Positions 34,343-45,366 of a stretch of DNA of 64,000 bases are shown here, in pieces. Position 1 is the stretch's first letter. Each line of letters starts with the position of its first letter. Both the position numbers and the translations under genes were made by a program. This DNA comes from Eupeodes corollae (lineage: Eukaryota; Arthropoda; Insecta; Diptera; Syrphidae), in assembly GCF_945859685.1 (NCBI RefSeq), contig NC_079149.1, forward strand, positions 78,173,073 through 78,237,072. Reading direction: 5' to 3'. The notes under the pieces were generated by a model that searched no databases, had not been told where the DNA came from, and worked only from the letters and a program-made list of their open reading frames with translations.

Positions 34343-35096
34343 AAAGAAAGATGTGGCAATTGCAAAGCAGTGAAGTGTAAAAAAAAGTCATTACGATAAT
34401 TCTCAAGTGACAATAATGACTGAATTTTAATCATAGACACACCATATAAAGATTTTAATCATAGACACACCATATAATATAGTGTGTCTATATATATAGT
34501 GTGTCTATGATTTTAATTTTAACTTTTTCCTCGACTTCTTTGTGATACTTCGAGACTCGGCAAATCTATTCGATAAATAGAGAAAGTACTAAACGATTGT
34601 TTTATTCGATTAGAACATTTTACAGAGTACGAATTCATTAACGAATCGAATATAAGATTCGAATCGGATTGGCTTTCGAAACTTATTACAGAGTAGGGCC
34701 CATGTTCAAGTTGGTTTTAAAGCTTAAAATAGAACAATTGAATTAAAATAATAGAGTAATTGAATAAAAAATAAATGCAATAAGTAATATTCCTCAAGAG
34801 GTAACACTGTATAACAGACTTGCTTTGGATAGTTTTTATGAAAACTAAAATTTAATCTTGTATTTCTCTGGTGCGATGGTACAAATAAACAAACAATATT
34901 AATTAAAATGTACATCTTCTGTAAAATAATTTTATTGAGAAACAAATTGAGTTAATATTAACCGCAACTTTTCAAATAAAATTCTTTCTTATTCAATTAA
35001 AATCAATATTTATATAAATAAAATTTAGTATTATAAAAACTTAGTTATTAACTAAAACAAACAATTTAAATTGTATTCTGACAAGTATGTGTTTAT
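34343..35096. other. Intergenic spacer downstream of the UBXN7-like gene
   Basis: Contains the palindromic repeat listed at 34,415-34,520. At 34,690 TAGGGCCCATG resembles the Harbinger terminus at 42,095 but without a second end. Candidate polyadenylation signals for the minus-strand gene lie at 35,092-35,097 and 34,931-34,936. Confidence 0.5.
34415..34520. repeat. Direct plus inverted repeat able to form a long hairpin
   Basis: TTTTAATCATAGACACACC occurs twice in direct order (34,427 and 34,454 on). ATATAGTGTGTCTAT follows twice, the second copy reading into GATTTTAA, in inverted order. The whole is close to a palindrome around 34,480. Confidence 0.75.
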
Positions 35097-36893
35097 TCAG
35101 TCATCTAGGTGCACATGTAATGTAGACGATGGGTGCAAATTGGCGTCTTTCAGCGTTTGCATTAAATTTTCCTCATCAAGATCAACAACTTTTCGAGGGA
35201 ATGGCGAAATTAATTTAAACTTTCCATTCACCTTTGGAAAATGTTCTGAAATATACAGTTGGAGGGCACGTAGCTTAGTATCTGAAGGCCATTTTATTGT
35301 AACGCTTTCATCAACGCCAGCGTTTACTAAACGTATTTTAAGAGTTGTTATTTCATCTGAGAATTAAACATAATTTAAAACTTTCTTTTTTTTCAAAATT
35401 AAATTTATACCATTAGCTGTTCCTAGGTATGCAGTGTGCAACTCCGGGATGACTTCCTCTTTGTCTTGTGTATCATCAGTTTCTGGTTTTTTATTTTTAA
35501 CGGGAGTATTTTGTAAATCATCATCACTGTCCGAAATTTCTTGAAAAACGTCTTCTTCGTCCTCCGAATTTTTGGATTTCTTTGAATTGTTGGCAAATCC
35601 ATTTTCATTGAGAGAATTTCGCACTGCTAGCATTATCTGTTCCTCTTCTGTGAGTTCTGTAGCGTGTTCGACCGAACGTGTTCTTTTTCTATTTCCTGTA
35701 ACTGTCCTTGTTATTGACTTGTCAGTATTTGACTGCATGGACGAAGATGGACCCGGCTTTGATAAATCACTTTGAAAGAAACCCTAAAATAAGCAATGAA
35801 CAAAAAATAAAAGTTTTACTCTAAAATCTCAGTTTAAAGTAGTTAAACATACTTCTGATGCATGTTCACTAAGAAAAACTTGTAATGACTCCAGGAAATC
35901 TATTTTATTCGGATGTTTACTTTTCCATAGCTCTTCTCCAGTTCTGGGATCAATTATACAAATGTAGGGGGTTTCGTTGCAGTGATAAAATGTGGAGAAA
36001 CGTGCACCTTCTGATGTATCAGACGCTACCTATAGACAAATATAAAATCTTTATAAACTTGAACTGTTTAAAAATGTGAGATTTAAAGATAACTTAAATA
36101 ATTCGCAAATGTATGTCACTCACCTGCCAAAGAAGAAAATTGATCTTTATCAAGTCACGTACTTTAACCTGAGACCATACATCACGATTGAGCAATTGAG
36201 AGTTGAAGTTGTCACTTTGTACATTGACCAACAACCAACGTTTCATATTAGTTGCTTTTGTGCGCACATACTGAAATGTTCCAGCGACAGCAAGGTCCGT
36301 AGGGGGTCGAAAAAGATCTCCTAACCCTAAGCGACCCACCGTGGAATTAGATGAAGAGCTAGTAGATGTTGACGACCTAGCACGCCTAGACATCTCAAGA
36401 GCACGCGAACTCCTACTCGATCTAGTTGGCCGGTCATTTGGAACTGAAGGAAGCATCGTTGCTTCTGGACCGACAAGACTTTCTTCCATTATACTACCCT
36501 CCCTCGCAAAATCACGCAAAGGACAAACTTTTATTCGTGGTAGTGATCGAGCCTTTGACCCAGTTGTTTGAGATGAATGTCTAAAGTTATCATCATCGGG
36601 CCCAATCAATTGTTCCCGTATGGGTGCAATAGGTGCACGTACATCATCTTCTCCTGGGTATGGGTTAACAACGTCAGCCACTGATTCTACATCGACTTCA
36701 CCGTTTTCGTCGTTTGCAAGGAAAAGGTTCACGGCAGCTTGGACATCATTCGCACATGCAGCTAAGAGATTCAAAGCAACTTGACGTGTACTGCCTAAAA
36801 ATTAAAATTTAGTTAAATATTGTTTCTTTAATACAGCTTTTCATTTTTACCAGTGACTTCCATAACACATGCAGCTAAATCTGCCGAAGACAT
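35097..36893 (-). CDS. UBXN7: UBX domain-containing protein 7-like (UBA-UAS-UIM-UBX), five exons, 507 aa
   Basis: Coding exons on the minus strand: 36,893-36,851; 36,794-36,124; 36,029-35,853; 35,783-35,411; 35,356-35,097. All introns (56-94 bases) are GT-AG and the sum is 1,524 bases, so the frame closes exactly. Domains: UBA-like helix bundle (about 3-45, M-S-S-A-D-L-A-A-C start); a Ser/Arg-rich linker; a thioredoxin-like UAS domain (about 172-295, F-R-P-P-T-D-L, later N-R-D-V-W-S and I-D-P-R-T-G-E-E-L); a basic K/R cluster (about 327-333); a UIM (about 342-358, E-E-E-Q-I-M-L-A-V); an acidic stretch; and a UBX domain (about 422-507). UBXN7 bridges p97/VCP and cullin-RING ubiquitin ligases in vertebrates; the fly role is inferred. 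Length fits the family. A LINE lies 34 bases upstream of the ATG. Confidence 0.92.
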
Positions 36894-36908
36894 TTTGGAT
36901 ATTTTAAT

Positions 36909-36927
36909 CTGCAAATAAAACAAAATA
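36909..36927 (-). promoter_or_regulatory. Putative 3' splice site of a 5'-UTR intron
   Basis: On the minus strand TTTTGTTTTATTTGCAG stands 15 bases before the UBXN7-like ATG; it has a pyrimidine tract and CAG. If used, the gene has an upstream non-coding exon. Its pyrimidine tract lies inside the 12-bp LINE target duplication. No matching donor was identified upstream. Confidence 0.45.
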
Positions 36928-39882
36928 GATAGATAGATAGATAGATAAGTTCTTTATTTTTTCAATTTTTTTTATAAGTACAATATTTCATGATAAAAGA
37001 TATACAAAGCATGGCTATATAAGCCGTCTGCCGGGAAAAAAAAACTAATTAAATACACAACCAAAAAAAGTACAATTTGAGTAAAAAGAGAGAATATTTC
37101 ACAAAATAAGTTTCATAGTTAAAAAAAAGAAAATGTAAATATAAATATAAATATTAAAGAAAACAATTTTTTTTTTAAATTATTATTTTTATAATGTGAC
37201 TTTTAGTTTAGTCAAAACAAAGGAAAAAAAAGAAAACATTGAACCATATGAAATAATGTTCACCATTAAAGTATATTTTGATATATATATATAGTATAAA
37301 GCGAGCAATAACAGGTATTTATAAGTTTAATAAAAAATGTGACTTTTAGTTTAGTCAAAACAAAAAAAATTAAGGAAAAAAGAAAAATATTGGTAATGGG
37401 CTTTTAGTTTAGCTAAAACAGATAATGGTTTGTAAGTGAGAAAAAAAAAAGCAAAAAGATTGGAAAAGAACTGTATATTTCTCAAGTTTTTTTTTTTTTT
37501 TAATTTTAAGGACTTTTAATTTGGTTAAAAACAAAAAAAAAAAAGAAAGGAGAAGATACAATCACATCGTCTTACAACTCAAAACAAACTCAAACACTCG
37601 TTTCGATATTTTCGTGCATGTGAGACATAGCGTATAAGAGGCTTCCAGCCACGATCTCCGTTTAGTACACTGACACATTCCTCTTGAGAAAGAAAACTAG
37701 AATAAAAGTAGAGCCTTCGGATTTCCTGTAATATTGGACAAAGTGCTAAAAAATGCAAAACATCTTCGTTTTGACCAAGGTTGCAAAGAGAGCACACAGG
37801 GTTTAAGTCTGTTCTATGTGGTCTGTAATTCAAATCGAGCATTTCCGTTCTTATCTTGAAGATCAAGCTCATTTCAGAAACTGTAAACTCTTCTCTAAAA
37901 TAGTTTCTTTCACCAAGTTTCAGATTAAGTTGTCTGTATATATTCCTCGATGTTGATGCAGTCCCTCTCGCAACACAAAGCCTATACATCGAGTCATCTA
38001 TAACAGAGATACATTCATATAATGCATTTTTTATTGCTTCCACATTGTCCACTGGCAATGATATTGAAAGGTTATGTGCTACAGCAAGATCATACCAATT
38101 TTTGACCGGACTATATCCACAATTAAAACAAATTTTAAGGAGTCTTTTTTGCAAGTTTTGGTCAGATCGCTTCATACCTCTGATCATAAAATCGGCGTTA
38201 GCCTTTAAGTTTTTCAAGAAAATTTGAGGTAAGCCTGTCTCTAGGTGGATAGCATAATTAGGAGTGTTAATAGGTAACCTAAAAATTCGCTTGAAAAAAT
38301 ACCTCTGTATATTTTCCATTTCCTCCAACTGTTCGAAACCATATACTTCATTACCATAGCAAAAACAAGTATTCACGGTGGCATTGAAGACTTTGAATTT
38401 TGAGATTGGATCTACGAGTTTATTTGCGAAGAACTGGGACCACATTGTATTTATTGCAATTTTTGCAGCGGTAGTTTTTTCTTTTATAAAGGTTTGAATT
38501 TTAAGATTATATGTCATTGTATACCCAAGATACTTAAATTCATTAACAACCTCAATTATCTCACCATCTAAAGTCCAATTCCGCCCATAGCCAGTTGATC
38601 TATTTCGAGATCTAAAAACCATTATTTTGGATTTGGTGGTATTTATTCTAAGATCCCATAGATCACAAAACTGTTTCAGCTTGTTTATCTGGAGCTGTAG
38701 AGTAAGCGGACTGTCTGATAAAATCACTAAATCATCAGCATAAAACAAGACTTTAAGTGTAATATCCCCGAACTGAACTCCCCCAGGTATACTGTTTTCG
38801 ACATCGTTCATATACAGTGCAAACATGATAGGGCTTAGAACACATCCTTGAGGGACACCTGCTTCACAACTAAATTCTCTAGATACTTTTCCACCATTCT
38901 GAACAGATGCCATCGTGTTTTCGAGAATTTTTTCGTAGACTCTGATAAATTTAGTAGATAGGCCAATTGCTGAGAGCTTATAGAGTAAGGACCTCCTATT
39001 AATAGTGTCAAAAGCCGCTTTTAAATCAACGAAAAAGGCATATAAGTTCTGTTTTTTATCAATAAATCGCCTAGCAGTGGTGCTGAGTACAAAAATTTGA
39101 TCAATAGCTGAAAGGTTGGCTCGAAAACCAGCTTGAAAGCAACTAATTATGTTATTATCTTCTAACCAGGTCGTTAGTCTAGTATAGAGTATTTGTGTAA
39201 ACACTTTTCGTAATGAGTTAAGCACAGCAATTCCTCTATAGTTCTCTGGCAAATCACGGTTACCTTTCTTAAAAATGGCTGTAATTCGAGACAGACGAAA
39301 ATTTTCAGGCACTGTCTCTTCAATGAATATTCTATTAAAAAATTCTAACAGATATTCCAAAAACTCAGGAGTAGCATGTTTATAAAACTCTACTGGGATC
39401 CCATCAGATCCAGGTGCTTTGTTATTTTTCATTTTTTTTAAAGCAGCTACTAATTCAACCATTGTAAGATTGGAATCCAGTTCAGGAATAATGACATTAG
39501 GGAATGCAAAGCTCATTGTGTTTAGATTAGGGTCAGGCAGAAGTAGAGTTTCAAAATAATTTGCAAGTAAATTTTCATCAATTGTGAACAATACCCTCCT
39601 ATTCCGCCCACTCAACACTTGTACTGTCTTCCAAAAAGATTTCGAGTCCTTGCATTCAACGAGCTTAGAAGCAGTGTTTTTTAAATAGAGTTCTTTTTTG
39701 AGATTGCATAACCTTTTGTATTCTTGGTTTGATTGTAAATACAGTGATTTAAAAACTGCGCTATTTGTTTTTCTATATAGTTTTAAGAAAGCGAAAGATT
39801 TTCTCCTACTTTTTTTGCATTCTTCGTCGTACCATACAGACTGAAAGGTATTTCTACGTTGGGAAGAAAGTTCTGCAGACTG
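36928..39882 (-). mobile_element. Young 5'-truncated LINE with perfect 12-bp target duplication
   Basis: TAAAACAAAATA stands at 36,916-36,927 and again at 39,883-39,894. The 3' end carries AATAAAG and a (TCTA)n tail (minus strand, 36,928-36,950), as in CR1/L2-like LINEs, which end in short repeats and not poly-A. The 3' UTR (36,951-37,578) is AT-rich with three GACTTTTAGTTTAG-type repeats. The RT frame fills the rest. The endonuclease is missing, so the element cannot move by itself. Confidence 0.9.
37579..39881 (-). CDS. LINE reverse transcriptase, open frame truncated at the 5' end
   Basis: The frame is open from the element's 5' junction (39,881) to a stop at 37,579, about 767 codons. No in-frame ATG marks a natural start. 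Motifs: N-N-K-A-P-G-S-D-G-I-P (about 39,420), N-Y-R-G-I-A-V-L (about 39,230), Q-A-G-F-R-A-N (about 39,125), F-V-D-L-K-A-A-F-D (about 39,020), G-V-P-Q-G-C-V-L-S-P (about 38,850) and catalytic F-Y-A-D-D (about 38,735). A C-terminal zinc-knuckle-like C-x2-C-x8-H-x4-C stands near 37,745-37,795 (C-S-L-C, then V-L-H-F-L-A-L-C-P). It copies its own RNA at the target nick. Undamaged for a LINE copy; clade uncertain. Confidence 0.9.
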
Positions 39883-39894
39883 TAAAACAAAATA

Positions 39895-40269
39895 TTAAAC
39901 GTTGATTTTCAAAGAATTTTACTATTATTAAATTTATATCCGCTTTCTTAAAGCTGGTAAGGTAAGTAAGCTTTTAGCCGCTATAACGAACCAACTTGCA
40001 GTTTAACCGGCATATTTTTAAGAACTACTACCCCCCCTTGGTCAAAAATCGAACATTAAAAATTGAAAAATTGAGAAGATACAAATGTTCACTGGCGTGG
40101 AGGTAGATATGCTTTTAGATTGTCTTAATAACGACCATAAGCATATGTCGAAGAAATCGAAAATGTTGTTGGTATATGCGGAATAAAGTCGATTATTCGA
40201 AATGGACAAATTACAAAGTGGTTATAAATTAATCGCATAGTTATAGACAATCACATTTTTGTTGCGTCT
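39895..40269. other. No recognised gene
   Basis: Upstream flank of the UBXN7-like gene beyond the LINE. No clear promoter motif or exon seen. It may hold the tail of the LINE that follows. Confidence 0.4.
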
Positions 40270-40507
40270 AAAACACATTTTCTTAACACTTCTCAATATT
40301 TAAAACTAAATCATTAATATTGCACCATTCCCAGAAACTTTGAATGTCTTTTTCTTAAAGATAACAGAGTTAATTGTAGGAACAATTTTAACATTATCGG
40401 AAATATAAGAGAAATAGAATGGACTATGCCGGACGGAAGATCGTTAATAAGTAGTACAAAAAATAATGGACCAACGTTACTACCCTGAGGTACATCAGAT
40501 TTAACAG

Positions 40508-42104
40508 AGGCCCTACTATGTCTACTTTTGAATCTATGCGGAACTCATTTCGGATTCTACTTTCAAATCGTACTACGTATGAAAGTAAAATCGGATGCCG
40601 GTTTTACCAACTTGCATTCAAACAAATTTTTACTTTCATACGAGTATCGAGTTGTTAGACAGTTTTAAAAACAAAACCAAAAATAGAACATACCATTTTT
40701 GGCCAAGAATAATTATTACAAAAATGGACACCGGTGGAATTTGGTTTAATTTGCAAGTGAGAAAAGGTTTGTACATATGAAGGGTGTTTTTTTAGCTATT
40801 ATCTTTTTGGCAACACTTTTTTAAACAGCTGACGCACGTTTAGTGTTTTGTTTCACTGTCAAACATCTTCAGTTTGGTCTATAATTTAACCATGAATAAG
40901 CATTATTGTAGGCTTTGGAGTGAATATCAGCCAGAAGCATTGCAAGAGCTACCAATGCATTCAAAAAAAGTCACAGTTTGATGATGCAAATAGTGACGTG
41001 AATGGAGAGCGCTACCGTGAGATGATATACAATTTTTTTTTGACCAAAATGCAAGAGCAAGACTTGCATAATATGTGGTCTTAACAAGACGGATGCCACA
41101 TGCCACACAGCACGCGCTACAATGGAGTTATTTCACGTTCGGGACCTGTCAATTGGGCGACTAGATCGTGCGATTTAAGGCATTTAGACTATTTTTTGTG
41201 GGGTTATGTTAAAGCTCATGTCTAAACAGACAAGCCCGCTTCAATTGACGCATTGGACGACAACATTGAAGCATTTATTCGTGATATACCAGCCAAAATC
41301 TTGAAAAGAGTATGCCAAAATTGGACTACGCGGTTGGACCATTTGAAGCGCAGTCAAGATCAACATTTGCATGAAATAGACTTCAAACACAATATGGACC
41401 GTACTATGTATTCAAATTAAGGTTTCATGCATTTTTCTGAATTGTATGTGTTTTTTTTCTTTCCTATAGCTTTTAAAAATATCCCTTTATATACGGTCTT
41501 TCTAAGGACGGATTTCGGTTCTTACTTAACACCATATCATCCGACATGGCTACTAGCAGAAGAGAAAATGCTGTTCCGATTATCATTAAGTTATCAGCAG
41601 CATTGAATTCTTTGGCAACAGGAGGTTACCAAAAACAAATTGGTGGTGACAAGAACGCTGGACTTACACATCAAACCATGCCCAAAATACTTGCCGAAGT
41701 TTTGACTTCAATCGAAAGAGTCGTGTGCCCGTGATGATGCATTTTGAAATGAATGAGGAAAAGAAACGAAAGCCTAAACGCTATTTTTGGCATAAATCAC
41801 GAATTCCCGGTGTAATTGGGGTGGTATTTGGAACTCATATTCAACATTTTACTTACACTTTGACAAAAAAAACTTCGCTCGCAAACACATTTGATGTAGA
41901 GTGATTATTTTCGATTTTGCCTTGTTTTAAATTCTACTTTCGAATTACGTAGTTTCTCGTTTATTCGAAAGATCATAAGAATATACTTGGCACTACTAGA
42001 ACTATTCGGTTCTCGTTAGTTTGAAAGTAGTCAAATAGATACATAGTCCCAATTTTTCGAATTCAAGCAATTCCATTGTAGAATCGAGTTATATAGTAGG
42101 GCCC
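40508..42104 (+). mobile_element. PIF/Harbinger element with 3-bp CAG target duplication
   Basis: The left end (A)GGCCCTACTAT at 40,508 mirrors ATAGTAGGGCCC at 42,093-42,104; CAG stands at 40,505-40,507 and 42,105-42,107. A HARBI1-like transposase scrap runs on the plus strand at 41,546-41,734 (A-L-N-S-L-A-T-G-G-Y-Q, then T-M-P-K-I-L) and continues, shifted, to about 41,900 (R-I-P-G-V-I-G-V-V-F-G-T-H). In the family this last block has a catalytic Asp before G-T-H, here replaced by Phe. Harbinger targets are usually TWA, so CAG is atypical. A mariner interrupts the left third. Confidence 0.75.
40778..41489 (+). mobile_element. Decayed mariner inside the Harbinger element
   Basis: Ends GAAGGGTGTTTTTTTAGCT (40,779 on) and, inverted, AAGGGATATTTTTAAAAGCT (41,468-41,487) lie next to TA. 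The plus strand reads H-C-R-L-W-S-like text at 40,905, D-G-C-H-M-P-H-S-T-R near 41,090 (region of the second Asp) and D-L-R-H-L-D-Y-F-L-W-G-Y-V-K-A-H-V near 41,175-41,220, holding the third Asp of a DD34D enzyme. Internal deletions and stops abound. Confidence 0.7.
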
Positions 42105-42790
42105 CAGTAAAACATTAAGAACGTTCACACTCTAAAATAACTCTGTATAACCCGTCTTTGAGATATAAAGATAAATTCTGTCCTTAAGACCCATTTTTTG
42201 TAGTTTTCTAAAAATAATACGGTGGTTGAGTTTGCCAAATGCTTTGCTAAAGTCAGTAAAAATACTGTCAGCTTTTGTTTTTTTTTTTTTGTTCAAATGC
42301 GTCAATACAGAATGTTATAAACTGTAACATATTGCTTGTCACATAAAACGGAGGAACAGTGAAAAGACAGAATATTACAAATAATGTATTCAAACATTTT
42401 TGGAATAGCGGATAGTTAGCAATTGGTCTGTAATTTAAAACTAAATTGTTTTTACTTTTCTTATGAGTAGGTATTAGCAGGGCCAGACAAAGATGTGCAA
42501 ATGCACAGGGCGCACAATTCTGGGGGCGCATTACGGAGAAAGAAAATGTAATCTGATCTACTTGCCATTTTTTAACCACAAATATTCTTAAAATAATCCC
42601 AAAAAAAATCCATCACAAATGTCCTAAGTTATCTCTTGCTTACTAACTAACATCACTTTTATTCTTACATGCAATGAAAATTTAACTTAAGATATCGCAG
42701 AACTAAAAATCCTACCTACCTAATTTGAAAATATTTCACTCTGTTCGTATAAGAGAAAAAATGAAAAAATTCCATGCCACCTTCTATGTA

Positions 42791-44351
42791 CAGTTGTGTT
42801 CAAAAAAATAGGAGTGCCTTTTCTTTTTAGATTAAATCGTGACTCAAAAGTTGTATAATTTTTTTAAATTTATTTTTTCTTTTGTACAAAATAGTTAATC
42901 CAGTCTTTTATTATTATGCTTAAAGACTACTTTGTTTAAAGCAAACAAGGTAGTAAAAACATGAATTTTATCAAAATAAAGCCAAAACGAATTGTTCAAA
43001 ATAATAGGAGTAAACAAAATAAAGTATAAAAAACTAAAAAAAATATTCAATATTAAGATTTTTTTGTCAGTATTTTGTGGAAAATCCTTTGTTTTTTATA
43101 ATTGCTGCACATCTGCGTGGCATAGAGTTCACAAGGGCCTGACAACGCTCAACTGGAATTTGGTTCCATGTTTCCTTGACTGCGTCCCACAACTGCCTCG
43201 AATTCAAGGGTCTTCGCCGAGAAACACCCTTTTTCACATCTGCCCATACATTTTCTATGGGATTGAGGTCAGGCGGCTGAGCTGGCCAGTCCATGACCTC
43301 AACCCCATTGACCCGAAACCATTCCTTGGCAGACTTACTGGTGTGTTTCGGGTCGTTGTCTTGTTGAAATACCCATTTAACCGGCTATTCCAACTCGCAT
43401 AAGGCAGCATCACACTGGACATTATATGCACATAAACGCGCTGGTCCATAATGCCAATGATTTGATGTATGGGGCCAACACCAGCATATGAGAAACTGCC
43501 CCATGCCATCACTTTAGCACCTCCATGCTTTACCGTTTTAATGGTGTACCGAGGCTTAAACTCGGTAATTTCTGGACGTCGGACAATTTTGGTCTCGTCA
43601 GTCCACAAAATGTTTCGCTATTTCTCTGCAGGCCAATTAGCATGGATTCTTGCAAATTTCAAACGAGCGGCTACATGTTTTTTTGTAAGCATCGGGACTT
43701 TTCGTGGACTGCGAGCGGAAAGATTGTGTTCCAACAATCGCCTTCTTATTGTTACGCTACTTACTGCCAGTCCCAGATCTTCCTGGATCATCTTAGAGGA
43801 CGCAAAAGGATCCTTTCGGCTGTAGCGAACAATACGAGGATCGTCATTTTCAATCGTTTCTCGTTTTCGTCCCTGGGTTTCGACTTTTTTTTCATATTTT
43901 ACAGCATTGGCGATCATTTGGTCAGAGCACCCCAACATCAACTTTATATCCTTATACGTTTTCCCTTCATTTCGTAACTTTTTTATGATTTTCCGTTTTT
44001 CGTCGGTGCAGTGATTTCCTCGGCCCACTAAATAACCAAACTTGTTTAGATATTCCAACTATTTAATATTCCTATTTTAATTAAGTTACTTACTGTTTAT
44101 TTTTTTTTAAGTTTTTGATTTGTTTTTTTTTTTGTACGTACAATATAACTCACACTCCTATTATTTTGAATAGCATGATTGAGAGTAAAGATCATTTGAT
44201 TTCTGGTTACAAATGTAAACGGTTATGAATAGCAAACCAGTTCATTGTTTTATCATCTTTAATGTCCCGTTATACTTACCGATTACCAGTATACACATGG
44301 TAAAAAAAAAACACTTGAGGAAAGCACTCCTATTATTTTGAACACAGCTGT
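42791..44351 (-). mobile_element. Tc1-like transposon with IR/DR ends, inserted at TA in the hAT
   Basis: CAGTTGTGTTCAAAAAAATA (42,791 on) mirrors TATTATTTTGAACACAGCTG (to 44,351), flanked by TA on both sides. A second, inner copy of the motif (TTCAAAATAATAGGAGT, 42,996 on; ACTCCTATTATTTTGAA, to about 44,170) stands 180-200 bases in at each end. The hAT copy 2 has the empty site with a single TA near 58,368. Length is 1,561 bp, right for a Tc1 element with one transposase gene. Confidence 0.92.
43067..44058 (-). pseudogene. Tc1-type transposase, broken by one stop and one frameshift
   Basis: Three consecutive minus-strand pieces. 43,618-44,058 holds the N-terminal helix-turn-helix DNA-binding region (K-I-I-K-K-L-R-N-E-G-K-T-Y-K-D-I) and a second one (V-T-I-R-R-R-L). 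It ends at an in-frame TAG near 43,617-43,619. 43,255-43,608 starts M-W-T-D-E-T-K, with the first catalytic Asp. A frameshift near 43,390 follows. 43,067-43,294 has D-W-P-A-Q-P-P-D-L-N-P-I-E-N-V-W with the catalytic Glu, ending I-K-N-K-G-F. The block of the second Asp lies in the shifted zone. Family DD34E, total about 330 codons. Confidence 0.85.
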
Positions 44352-44799
44352 ATGTGCAAGATTTATTTCCTGCACACTGAGTCCCAAAATTAACACAGAG
44401 AATATGACAAAGCAAAATACTTATTTATATTGAATCGTATGGGCTGGAACGTGCAGGTTTTGTATCACGCACCGTGCCTATGTATGTGAGTTCTCATCTA
44501 CAAAAAGCAAACAGAAATACATAAATACCTTATAAAAATAGGAAATCAAGAGGCAAAAAATATTGCAGAATCGTTAGGAAATAAAATTTTTGATTTTACA
44601 TTTATTTGCCTGCAAATTCGGTTTGATGGTTTAGAAATAGTAAATATTTGCAAAGTCAGTCCGTTAATCTGTCAACTGGCATAAAAGTTTTAGGAAATAA
44701 AAAAACAGTTTAATTTTAATGCGTTCCGATGAAAGATTTAATGGGTAGGTTGTTCAATTAACCGAGCGTATTGCTAGTTTCTTAGAAATACTAAATATG

Positions 44800-45366
44800 T
44801 TTCCTAAAGCTTCATCATTGCGATTTCAACGGAGAAAAAGACTTTATGCTGATGAATGTCCTGAAACAAAGATTTAAAGTAGATTTTTTTTCAAAATTCT
44901 TAATGAAGCCATTCAATCAATTACAGAAATGTTTGAACAGCTTGATACATATAACATCAATTTTTCATTTTTATGTAACATAAGTGAATGTTTAAAAAAA
45001 ATGTGTGTGCTTCATGCCTTAATTTGCAGAATGTTGTAACATTGTGTAGTTTTAAAGATTTTGATGGAGAAGAATTGTTTCAAGAGTTAGCCGTAATATC
45101 CCCGCTTGTTACACCACAAAACTCAAGTTTAGATGTGTTAAATTTAATTTTTAGTTCAAATCTTGAAGATTTTGCTCCGAATTTAGTAATTGCTCTCCAA
45201 ATCTCCAATAAAATCCCGGCGGCGGTAACTTCAGGAGAACGTAGTTTTCCTATACTTAAAATTATTTAAAATTATCTTAGAGCAACCATGACTCAAGAGA
45301 GATTGGTAGGCTTATCTAAAATGTCTATTAAAAAGGAATTATTAAATTCTTTACACTTTGATTAAA
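44800..45366 (+). pseudogene. hAT transposase C-terminal fragment (copy 1)
   Basis: A 93-aa frame at 44,988-45,269 ends with the hAT dimerisation motif (A-L-Q-I-S-N-K-I, later S-G-E-R-S-F). A TAA interrupts it near 45,267; after it N-Y-L-R-A-T-M-T-Q-E-R-L-V-G-L-S follows in frame. Similar to ZMYM1-type hAT proteins in my reading. The catalytic part is missing. Confidence 0.75.

Noticed and set aside
34560..34700. Second Harbinger copy
   Set aside because: Only one terminus-like TAGGGCCCA is visible at 34,690; no partner end or duplication.
35364..35410. Extension of the UBXN7-like exon 4 past the donor (I-N-L-I-L-K-K-K-K)
   Set aside because: It is intronic read-through; using the GT at 35,410-35,409 joins in frame to the UBX exon and completes the domain.
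43469..43977. 118- and 150-aa plus-strand frames over the Tc1
   Set aside because: Opposite-strand shadows of the transposase.
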